Origin: Halomicrobium salinisoli
GTDB lineage: Archaea; Halobacteriota; Halobacteria; Halobacteriales; Haloarculaceae
Length of the DNA: 64,000 bases
NCBI RefSeq assembly: GCF_020405185.1
Contig: NZ_CP084463.1
Location: forward strand, 2,356,001-2,420,000
Direction of reading: 5' to 3'
The notes under the pieces are model-generated. The model did not search any database. It was not told the DNA's origin and worked only from the letters and a program-made list of their open reading frames with translations. The translations under genes and the position numbers were made by a program. Shown here piece after piece: positions 1 to 6,455 of this stretch; positions within the stretch are counted from its first letter, which is position 1, and every line of letters begins with the position of its first letter.

Positions 1-374
1 TGCTGTTGCTGCCCCTGCTGTCGGTGGGCTCCCCCGCCGCGCTGACCCTGCTGGCCGGTGCTGGTCCCGTGCCCAGTCGCCCGACGGTGATGTTGATACT
101 CGGCGCTCGGTTCGTATCCCTGTCCGGGGACCTGTGAGGGGTGTGGCCCTCCCTGGCCCTGCTGACTGCCCTGGCCCTGGTGGCTACCCTGACCCTGGTG
201 TCCGCCGTGCTGTTGCGGCCCGGTCTGGCCGGGCGACCGCTGACCGCCCTGGCCCGTCCCGCCGCCCTGACGGCGGTCGCTGCCCTGCTGGTGGCCGCCC
301 TGACCCTGTCGACCGGGGCCGCGCCGTGGGTCCCGCCGGTTCTCCTGTCGCTCGTCGTCGCGTCGTCGTCCCAT
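1..374 (-). CDS. Gln/Gly-rich low-complexity protein, N-terminal part only
   Basis: An open frame starts at the ATG at 374 and runs leftwards with no stop to the window edge, so only the first 124 residues or so are visible. They begin MGRRRDDERQENRR (basic and charged), then become a Gln/Gly/His/Ser-rich tract with repeated units such as GQGG, HQGQG, SQQGQG and GQQGQ. No catalytic motif or membrane segment is seen in this part. Such tracts can be a disordered N-terminal tail ahead of a folded or membrane domain, but the rest of the gene lies outside the window, so the function is unknown. The start is the first ATG after the 375-582 intergenic region. Confidence 0.6.
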   Translation of the reverse strand, partial: MGRRRDDERQENRRDPRRGPGRQGQGGHQQGSDRRQGGGTGQGGQRSPGQTGPQQHGGHQGQGSHQGQGSQQGQGGPHPSQVPGQGYEPSAEYQHHRRATGHGTSTGQQGQRGGGAHRQQGQQQ

Positions 375-582
375 GGTGAAAGTCACGCCCGTGTCGGGCA
401 CGGATGGCCTCGCTTCGGCCGCCCATAGTTACCCGCGACGGTTCACCGGCCAACGCCGCGTTACCGGCCGTCCCGGGGTGGTAGGACCCGGTTATCGCCC
501 GACGGGACGGACGCCAGTGCAGCGTCAGCGAACGAGGGGAAGGTTTTCAACAGTGGCCGACAAGAGGGGTAACGACCGCATA

Positions 583-918
583 ATGGCGTACGACGACGTC
601 CGGTCGCGAGGAAGCGCGGGTGGGACGCACGGGCGGGAGGACCACCGGTACGCGTATCACGACCACGAGAGCGCCGCCGAACTGACGACGACCCTCGTCC
701 ACGCCCTGGCGGACGTGATGGGGCGGGACGTCACCGAGATCGAGTGGCGACTCGCCGACAGCATCGACCCGGACGCGCTCGACCGGGTCTTCTCGCCGCC
801 GGGGAGCGGGACCGCCGGCGGTGACTGCCACGTCGCCTTCGTCGTCGAGGGCTATCGCGTCACCGTCTACGGCAACGGCGAGATCGTCATCACGCCGTCG
901 GAGCGCCCGCCGCGCTAG
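583..918 (+). CDS. HalOD1 output-domain protein
   Basis: The 111-residue protein has a charged N-terminus, then a domain of about 75 residues (SAAELTTTLVHALADVMG, a short helix, VFSPPGSG, CHVAFVVEGYRVTVYGNGEIVI) with the strand-turn-strand ending of the haloarchaeal HalOD1 family. That domain is found alone or at the C-terminus of sensor and regulator proteins, and its biochemical role is not established. The start could also be the in-frame GTG at 553; I chose the ATG at 583 because the extra residues look non-conserved. The stop overlaps the 3' end of the convergent membrane-protein gene by four bases. Confidence 0.65.
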   Translation: MAYDDVRSRGSAGGTHGREDHRYAYHDHESAAELTTTLVHALADVMGRDVTEIEWRLADSIDPDALDRVFSPPGSGTAGGDCHVAFVVEGYRVTVYGNGEIVITPSERPPR

Positions 919-1274
919 GCGCCGGGCACGCCGGCGGCCTCGAAGCCGGTGATCCCGAGCGCCGAGAGGATGTAGAGGATGACCAGCACCGCGACCCAGG
1001 CGATGACCGCGATGAGGATCGCGTCGCCCCAGCCGCCGGGATACCGGAAGTTGATCACGGCCACGTAGGCCGCAAGCGCCAGGAGCGGGCCCAGCAGCGG
1101 GATCCACCCCACGAGGAACGACACGACCGCCCAGATGATCGCGCCGATCAGCGCCGTCACGATGGCGTAGGTGTAGTCGTCCGAGTTCGTGATCACCCGC
1201 GCGCCGAGGTAGATGCCCACTGCGCCGATCAGCAGGCTCACGACGAACACGATCAGGCTGTCTATTACTGCCAT
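915..1274 (-). CDS. small integral membrane protein
   Basis: The 119-residue protein consists almost entirely of hydrophobic segments. Four likely membrane helices lie near residues 5-25, 35-57, 59-75 and 84-107, joined by short loops containing TNSDDYTY and NFRYPGG. No catalytic or transporter signature is seen. Similar short four-helix proteins are common and mostly uncharacterised in haloarchaea. It converges on the HalOD1 gene, with the two stop codons overlapping. The ATG start at 1274 is followed directly by the first membrane helix. Function unknown. Confidence 0.6.
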   Translation of the reverse strand: MAVIDSLIVFVVSLLIGAVGIYLGARVITNSDDYTYAIVTALIGAIIWAVVSFLVGWIPLLGPLLALAAYVAVINFRYPGGWGDAILIAVIAWVAVLVILYILSALGITGFEAAGVPGA

Positions 1275-1381
1275 ACCCGAGAAGAGACGCCCTTCGACGT
1301 TTGTTATAGATCGGTTACAGGTCCGCCGCCGGGAGGCGGGTCCCGGCGGCCGCGCGAGCGACGAGGGCGCCGGTGGCGCCG

Positions 1382-1753
1382 TCAGTTGCGCTGTCGGACC
1401 AGCCGTCCGACCACGGCGAGGACGGCGACGCCCGCGGTCGTCGCGAGGAGCCGGCGACCGATCCCGCGTCCCTCGTCGTCGGCCGTGACCTGGTCGCCCT
1501 CGGCGTCCGGGACGTCCACGTCGTCGGCGACCGACTCCGTCGCCTCCGGATTCACGTCGATGGCTCCCTCGTCGACGCCGGCCTCGGCGTCGTCGCCGCC
1601 GCTCGACCGGCGCCGCCGGACGAGGCCGACGGCCACCAGCGCGGCCGCGGCGATTCCGGCCCGCCGCCGCCAGTTCGATCCGCCGGTCGCCCCAGCGCCG
1701 GCGTCGCCTGCTGCGTCAGTGCTGTCGTCCGCGGTGAGTGGATTCAGGTTCAT
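1382..1753 (-). CDS. small protein with terminal hydrophobic helices
   Basis: The 123-residue protein has an acidic, Ala/Gly-rich start. A hydrophobic helix (about residues 33-47, AGIAAAALVAVGLV) is flanked by arginine clusters. A long acidic middle part follows (about 52-95), and a second hydrophobic helix (about 100-117, LLATTAGVAVLAVVGRLV) lies before the basic end RQRN. This suggests a membrane protein with both helices anchored by Arg residues. No family is recognised. It stands alone on the minus strand; upstream of it (1804-1816) lies a small perfect inverted repeat ACTAC-TCC-GTAGT that could be a regulatory site. Confidence 0.5.
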   Translation of the reverse strand: MNLNPLTADDSTDAAGDAGAGATGGSNWRRRAGIAAAALVAVGLVRRRRSSGGDDAEAGVDEGAIDVNPEATESVADDVDVPDAEGDQVTADDEGRGIGRRLLATTAGVAVLAVVGRLVRQRN

Positions 1754-1961
1754 CGCTGAGTACCCCGGGTGCCCCCGGAAGGTTCCATCCGTGTAGATGC
1801 GTCACTACTCCGTAGTAATGCGGTTCGTTACCGAGGAGTAAACGGTGACTACGGCCGGTGGCCGCGAATCGTCGAGGCCCGCCGGGACCGCGCACCGTCC
1901 CCGCCCCTCACGGGCGCGAGTCAGCCCGAACGTCCATGTGGAACCGCGACCAGGGACCGGC

Positions 1962-2309
1962 ATGGGTATCGAAGCAGACGACATCGCGCCCGAGCGGTTC
2001 CTGGAGGACGTCGAGATGCGCGTCGGCGAGGTCGTCGACGTCGCGGACTTCCCCGAGGCGCGCAAGGACGTGTACAAACTCGAAGTGGACTTCGGCGACG
2101 AGACCCGGCAGTCGGCCGCCGGGCTGACCGACAACTACGACCGGGAGGACCTGCTGGGGAGCCAGGTGGTCGCGGTCGTGAACCTCGGGACCGTCTCGAT
2201 CGCCGGCTTCGAGAGTCAGTGCCTGGTCACCGGCGTCGACGACGCCGACGGCGACGTGGTCCACCTCCGGCCCGAGCGCGAGGTGCCCAACGGGACACGG
2301 GTGTACTGA
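1962..2309 (+). CDS. tRNA-binding-domain protein (CsaA/EMAP-II-like)
   Basis: The 115-residue protein is a single OB-fold of the tRNA-binding type. FLEDVEMRVGEVVDVADFPEARKDVYKLEVDFG gives the first strands. RQSAAGLTDNYDREDLLGSQVVAVVNLG is the diagnostic part, in which the family normally has a Q-(I/S)-x-AG-x motif before the polar loop. The end ESQCLVTGVDDADGDVVHLRPEREVPNGTRVY also matches CsaA and the C-terminal domains of some tRNA synthetases. Stand-alone forms are thought to bind tRNA or act as small chaperones; which applies here cannot be told. The ATG at 1962 gives the family length. A longer frame to 1845 is open but its extra residues look non-coding. Confidence 0.75.
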   Translation: MGIEADDIAPERFLEDVEMRVGEVVDVADFPEARKDVYKLEVDFGDETRQSAAGLTDNYDREDLLGSQVVAVVNLGTVSIAGFESQCLVTGVDDADGDVVHLRPEREVPNGTRVY

Positions 2310-2417
2310 TCGGCGGTCGATCACTCGCGCCCGGTCGAAGACAGAACTTCTTCAAAGCCCCGTCGCGGTCAACTTCGACACTACTATACGGTCGAGAGCA
2401 CGTAGACGCTCCACAAT

Positions 2418-2690
2418 ATGAGGGATCGAACCGAGACGATCGGCTGGAGCGTCGTGGCGCTGCTCCTGATCGCGCTCGCCGTCCCCTGGTTCTGGTGGGG
2501 GTCGGACGCCGTCGTCGCCGGGCTCCCGGTGTGGATCTGGTGGCACGTCGGCTGGATGGCGCTGGCGTCGGTCGCCTTCGCCGCCTTCGCCCGATACGGC
2601 TGGGGCGCCGGCGTCGTGCCGCGCGAGGACCGCTCGGCCGCCACGGACGGCGAGGACGCGACCACGCCGGAGGTGACCGCGGATGGCTGA
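2418..2690 (+). CDS. DUF3311 small membrane partner of the symporter
   Basis: The 90-residue protein has two membrane helices (about residues 9-27 and 38-60) with the aromatic pattern PWFWW and WIWWHVGW typical of DUF3311 proteins, then a polar acidic tail. Small proteins of this kind are regularly encoded directly before sodium:solute symporters, for example YhdT before PanF in enterobacteria, and are thought to help assembly or function. Here the stop codon lies inside the start of the symporter gene (8-base overlap), so translation of the two is probably coupled. The leader at 2310-2417 is AT-richer than its surroundings and contains likely promoter elements (actatac near 2380). Confidence 0.75.
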   Translation: MRDRTETIGWSVVALLLIALAVPWFWWGSDAVVAGLPVWIWWHVGWMALASVAFAAFARYGWGAGVVPREDRSAATDGEDATTPEVTADG

Positions 2691-4155
2691 CACCGCCCTC
2701 CAGCTCGGCATCGTCGGCGCGTACATGGTCGTCGCGGCCGCCGTCGGCGTCGTCGCCTACCGGCTGACCGACCGCACCGCCGAGGACTACTACCTCGCCA
2801 GCCGGACGCTCGGGACCGTCGTCCTCCTCTTCACCACGTTCGCGACGCTGCTGTCCGCCTTCACGTTCTTCGGCGGGCCGAACCTGGCGTTCTCCGCGGG
2901 CCCCGAGTGGATCCTCGTGATGGGGCTGATGGACGGAATCCTCTTCGCCGTCCTCTGGTACGTGCTGGGGTACAAGCAGTGGCTGGTGGGGCAGCGACAC
3001 GGCTACGTCACGCTGGGCGAGATGCTGGGCGACCGCTTCGGCTCCCGTGGCCTGCGGGCGCTGGTCGCCGGGATCAGCCTCTTCTGGCTGTTCCCCTACG
3101 TGATGCTCCAGCAGAAGGGCGCCGGCCAGGCCGTCGTCGGCCTCACGAACGGCGCCGTCCCGTTCTGGGTCGGCGCGGGCGCGATCACCCTGTTCATGAT
3201 CGTCTACGTCGCCGTCTCGGGAATGCGCGGGGTGGCCTGGACCGACACCCTCCAGGGGCTGGTCATGCTCGGCCTGATCTGGGTGGCTGTCGCCTGGGTG
3301 CTCTCGGCGGTCGGCGGCCTCGGCGAGGCGACCCGGCAGATGGGCGAAGCCGAGCCCGGCTTCCTCGCGCTGGGCGGGGGGCTCTACACGCCCGAGTACG
3401 TCCTCTCGACGGCCATCAGCATCGCCTTCGGCGTGGTGATGTTCCCGCAGATCAACCAGCGGTTCTTCGTCGCGCGCTCCCAGAGAGTGCTCAAGCGGAC
3501 GCTGGCGCTGTGGCCCGTCCTCGTGATTCTCCTCTTCGTCCCCGCGTTCATGCTGGGCGCGTGGGCGGCCGGCCTCGGGATCACCGTCCCGGAGAACGGC
3601 AACGTGATCCCGGCCATCCTCAACGAGTACACCGCCGGCTGGTTCACCGCCGCCGTCGTCGCCGCCGCCATGGCCGCGATGATGTCCTCCAGCGACTCGA
3701 TGCTGCTGTCCGGCGCCTCGTACCTGACGCGGGACCTCTACCGACCGCTGCTGTCGGGCGATCCGGACCGCGAGGCGCTGGTCGCCCGCCTCGGCGTCGT
3801 CGCCTTCGCGACCCTATCCTTCGTCGCCAGCCTGTACTCGACCGGCACGCTCGTCCAGATCGGCGACACCGCCTTCGGCGGGTTCGCCCAGCTGGCGCTC
3901 CCGGTCGTCGTCGCGCTGTACTGGGACCGGACGAATCGCTGGGGGATGTACGCCGGGATACTCCTCTCGCAGGCGTTCTACCTCGCCAGCGTCTTCCTCC
4001 CGTTCGTCCCGGGGAGCTACTTCGGGGGCTGGTCGGCGTCCGTCGTCGGGATGGTGGTGGGTCTGGTCCTGACCGTCGTCGTCTCGCTACTCCTGCCCGC
4101 CGCCGTCGGCGAGGACGCGAGCGTCTACGCGGTCGGCGAGCCCGGGGCGGACTAG
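2683..4155 (+). CDS. sodium:solute symporter family protein
   Basis: The 490-residue protein has about 12-13 membrane helices, the usual size for the solute:sodium symporter (SSS) family that includes PanF and PutP. Family landmarks are the N-terminal TAEDYYLASRTLG, FTFFGGPNLAFSAGPEW in helix 2, the stretch VSGMRGVAWTDTLQGLVM, and AAAMAAMMSSSDSMLLSGAS in the region of the second sodium site. The substrate cannot be named from sequence; pantothenate or another carboxylate would fit the DUF3311 partner. It overlaps that partner gene by 8 bases and forms a two-gene operon with it. No defect is seen. Confidence 0.85.
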   Translation: MADTALQLGIVGAYMVVAAAVGVVAYRLTDRTAEDYYLASRTLGTVVLLFTTFATLLSAFTFFGGPNLAFSAGPEWILVMGLMDGILFAVLWYVLGYKQWLVGQRHGYVTLGEMLGDRFGSRGLRALVAGISLFWLFPYVMLQQKGAGQAVVGLTNGAVPFWVGAGAITLFMIVYVAVSGMRGVAWTDTLQGLVMLGLIWVAVAWVLSAVGGLGEATRQMGEAEPGFLALGGGLYTPEYVLSTAISIAFGVVMFPQINQRFFVARSQRVLKRTLALWPVLVILLFVPAFMLGAWAAGLGITVPENGNVIPAILNEYTAGWFTAAVVAAAMAAMMSSSDSMLLSGASYLTRDLYRPLLSGDPDREALVARLGVVAFATLSFVASLYSTGTLVQIGDTAFGGFAQLALPVVVALYWDRTNRWGMYAGILLSQAFYLASVFLPFVPGSYFGGWSASVVGMVVGLVLTVVVSLLLPAAVGEDASVYAVGEPGAD

Positions 4156-4246
4156 CCCGTTCGCGGCTTCGCGAGTCTTTGCTCGATCGGCAGCGACCGG
4201 CGTCGCGGCACTCGGACACCGCCGCGGCGATTCGGCAGTCTGTCCC

Positions 4247-4257
4247 TTTTTATATAG
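4247..4257 (+). promoter_or_regulatory. TATA box of the HFX_2341-type regulator gene
   Basis: The run TTTTTATATAG is the clearest AT island in a GC-rich intergenic region and is centred about 25 bases before the ATG at 4277. That spacing is what an archaeal TATA box driving a leaderless transcript would have. No Shine-Dalgarno sequence lies before the ATG. Confidence 0.7.
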
Positions 4258-4276
4258 CCGCGCCGGTGTATCAGGT

Positions 4277-5191
4277 ATGCAGACCCACATCGTGCCGGTC
4301 GGCTTCGACTACGACCGGCTGATCGCGCCGCTCGTGCGCGAGCAGCTGGACGTCGACCGGGTGATCCTGCTCGAGGGCGCGGTCGGCAGCGAGGCCAACG
4401 TGGAGTACTCCCGGAACCTCGCGGAGAAGCTGGAGACCGACTACCGGAACCTGCTCGGGGCCGAGACCGAGCGCGTTGTCATCGAGGACGTCTACGACTA
4501 CGACACCGCCTTCGAGCAGGCCTTCGAGCTGATCAACACCGAACTGGACCGCGCCGACGACGCCGAGGTGTGGGTCAACATCTCGGCGATGCCCCGCACC
4601 GTCTCCTTCGCCTTCGCGACCGCCGCCCACTCGATCATGGTCGAGCGCGAGGAGGACCGCCAGCGCATCCACACCTACTACACGGTCCCCGAGAAGTACC
4701 TCGAGACCGAACTGGCCGAGGAGCTCCGGAAGGGACTGGACCTGCTGGCGGACCTCGAATCCGAGGTCGACGGCGACCTGGCGGAGCGCGTCGACGAGCG
4801 CCTCGACACCGCCGAGGACCTCCTCTCGGAGTTCGACGAGCGCGGCACGACCATCGGCGCGAAGGAGATCGACGGCAGCCACGTCGTGGAGCTTCCGGTC
4901 GCCTCCTTCTCCAACGTCAAGCCCTTCGAGGAGGTCATCCTCTTCACGCTGGGCGAGCACGGCGAGTTCGAGTCCGTCTCGGAACTCGCCCAGGAGTTGG
5001 CCCGGGAACTCGGCGAGGAGTACACCGACTCCTTCCGGTCGAAGGTCATCTACAACGTCGACAGGCTGGGCCCCGGCGGGAAGGGCTACATCGAGCAGGA
5101 GGAGCACGGCAAGTCCTACCGGACGCGCCTCTCCCGCATCGGCGAGCTGTGGGTGCGCGCCCACGGCGACGAGGAGCGACCGGACGTCTAG
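4277..5191 (+). CDS. HFX_2341-family regulator: CARF-like domain plus winged helix
   Basis: The 304-residue protein matches the haloarchaeal HFX_2341 (DUF6293) family in layout. The N-terminal half (about 1-140) is a Rossmann-like fold with alternating strands: THIVPVGFDYDRLIAPLV, DRVILLEG, RVVIEDVYDY and VWVNISAMPRTVSFAFATAA. The last of these, a strand followed by a small-residue loop and helix, looks like the ligand-binding loop of CARF domains. An acidic helical linker follows (about 145-195). The C-terminal part (about 210-300) looks like a winged helix (FEEVILFTLGEHGEFESVSELAQELA, then a basic helix and SYRTRLSRIGELWVRA). No cas genes are nearby. The ligand and target genes are unknown. 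It is preceded by a strong TATA box. Confidence 0.7.
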   Translation: MQTHIVPVGFDYDRLIAPLVREQLDVDRVILLEGAVGSEANVEYSRNLAEKLETDYRNLLGAETERVVIEDVYDYDTAFEQAFELINTELDRADDAEVWVNISAMPRTVSFAFATAAHSIMVEREEDRQRIHTYYTVPEKYLETELAEELRKGLDLLADLESEVDGDLAERVDERLDTAEDLLSEFDERGTTIGAKEIDGSHVVELPVASFSNVKPFEEVILFTLGEHGEFESVSELAQELARELGEEYTDSFRSKVIYNVDRLGPGGKGYIEQEEHGKSYRTRLSRIGELWVRAHGDEERPDV

Positions 5192-5263
5192 TCGCGGTAC
5201 GGCGCCGGAATCGCCGTCTCCGCCGCGGTGCGGATCGCAGTTGTGCTGGGTTCAGCCGTCGCT

Positions 5264-5300
5264 TGCCAGGATGAACGGACCGGCAGCGAGCGTCCTGGCA
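5264..5300. repeat. inverted repeat in the 5192-5456 intergenic region
   Basis: TGCCAGGA (5264-5271) and TCCTGGCA (5293-5300) form perfect 8-base arms around a 21-base loop, downstream of the regulator gene. It could be an RNA hairpin or an operator. I see no convincing gene in the rest of the 265-base gap; the only short frame (ATG at 5333, about 52 codons) overlaps the next gene and lacks protein-like composition. Confidence 0.35.
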
Positions 5301-5456
5301 GATATCGCAGACGTCCGGAGTATGGTACGTTATGAGCACGAGCGACGGGATCGAGATGACAGTAGCGTCACGTCGAGCACGTGAGCGCTGGTCAGTACGC
5401 TCTCGCGAGGGGCCGGACCGTGGAAGTGCTTTCACGACTGGGACCCTACGTCCCGT

Positions 5457-6167
5457 ATGTCCGACGAAACGCCAGACGACCCCGAATTAGCCGAGGAAGC
5501 CGAGATCGGCAGCGAATTTGCCGCCGAGGGCTCGGAAATGAGTTCGATCCTGGGAGACGCGTATCGCGGAGAGCTGGACCGGGAGACGACGTGGCGGTCG
5601 CGTCTCGACCAGACGACGACGTGGGGAGTAACGGTCGTCGCTGCGATTCTCACGTGGGCGTTTTCCAGCGGCGACAATCCCCATTATATCATCCTCATCG
5701 GAATGGTATCCGTCTCGCTGTTCCTCTTTATCGAGGCGCGACGGTACCGCGACTACGACGTCTATCGGTCGCGAGTCCGGCTGTTCCAGCAGAACCTGCT
5801 CGCCGACGCGCTCGATCCGTCAGAGGGTCTCGAACACGAGGATTGGCGAAGCAAACTCAGCCAGGACTATCGGACCCCGACGCTGAAAGTGTCGATATGG
5901 GAGGCCGTGGCGAACCGCCTCCGGCGGATATACCTCCCACTGCTGGCCGTCTTGCTCGTCGCGTGGCTGTTCCGGATCACGGCGTTCGCGCCGAACGAGG
6001 ACCCACTGGTGACTGCGGCCATCGCCGGGATCCCCGGGACCTTCGTTGCAGTTCTCGTCGCGCTCTACTACGGAGCCGCCATCGCGATCGTACTCTGGCC
6101 TCGGAGCCGGGAAGCGAAAGGCGAGTTCGAGGAGGGCGATCCGGGTGAGTGGAAAGAATCCAGTTGA
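5457..6167 (+). CDS. DUF2270 membrane protein
   Basis: The 236-residue protein has an acidic cytoplasmic N-terminus and two adjacent membrane helices (about 55-70 and 75-95). A conserved amphipathic middle follows, with FIEARRYRDYDVYRSRVRLFQQNLLADAL and WRSKLSQDYRTP, then two more helices (about 158-175 and 185-212) and a short acidic tail. The middle block is the hallmark of the haloarchaeal DUF2270 family, whose function is unknown. Codon use looks slightly less GC-biased than its neighbours (ATT, ATA, TTT codons). It appears to be a single-gene unit between two intergenic regions of roughly 265-290 bases. Confidence 0.75.
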   Translation: MSDETPDDPELAEEAEIGSEFAAEGSEMSSILGDAYRGELDRETTWRSRLDQTTTWGVTVVAAILTWAFSSGDNPHYIILIGMVSVSLFLFIEARRYRDYDVYRSRVRLFQQNLLADALDPSEGLEHEDWRSKLSQDYRTPTLKVSIWEAVANRLRRIYLPLLAVLLVAWLFRITAFAPNEDPLVTAAIAGIPGTFVAVLVALYYGAAIAIVLWPRSREAKGEFEEGDPGEWKESS

Positions 6168-6455
6168 GTGTCTGTGGCGACGATCGACGGTTCGATGTTT
6201 CGGAGGCGAGAACCGTGGCCGTCTCGCTCTCGTCCGCTGCTTCGCGATGAACGACTACCCCCAAGCGAACCCGAAACAGTAAACCACCGGGAGCGCCCAC
6301 GGAGGCATATGAGACGGCATGTTCCCCGGTCGGACCGCACCGCGTCCTCCCCGGAGCGTGCCGTATCCGTACGTGTAGGGGCGTCCTAGCCCCGCACACC
6401 ACCATTCCTCCGACGCACCGCCCGGCCGACCAGCGACGACGTTAGCACACCATAC
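6168..6455. other. intergenic region before valS
   Basis: This 288-base stretch holds no supported gene. Its clearest structure is a short GC hairpin, GGGGC (6378-6382) and GCCCC (6389-6393) with a 6-base loop. It could belong to the end of the DUF2270 transcript or to the valS leader. No obvious TATA box lies 25-30 bases before the valS ATG, so valS may have a longer leader. Confidence 0.4.

Noticed and set aside
4156..4276. A tRNA or other structured RNA in the AT-rich gaps
   Set aside because: I looked for cloverleaf patterns and the conserved TTCGA(A/G)TC arm in the gaps and found none that fold plausibly. The AT-rich parts are explained by TATA boxes.
5333..5490. A 52-codon ORF upstream of the DUF2270 gene
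   Set aside because: It overlaps the start of the DUF2270 gene in another frame and has no protein-like pattern.
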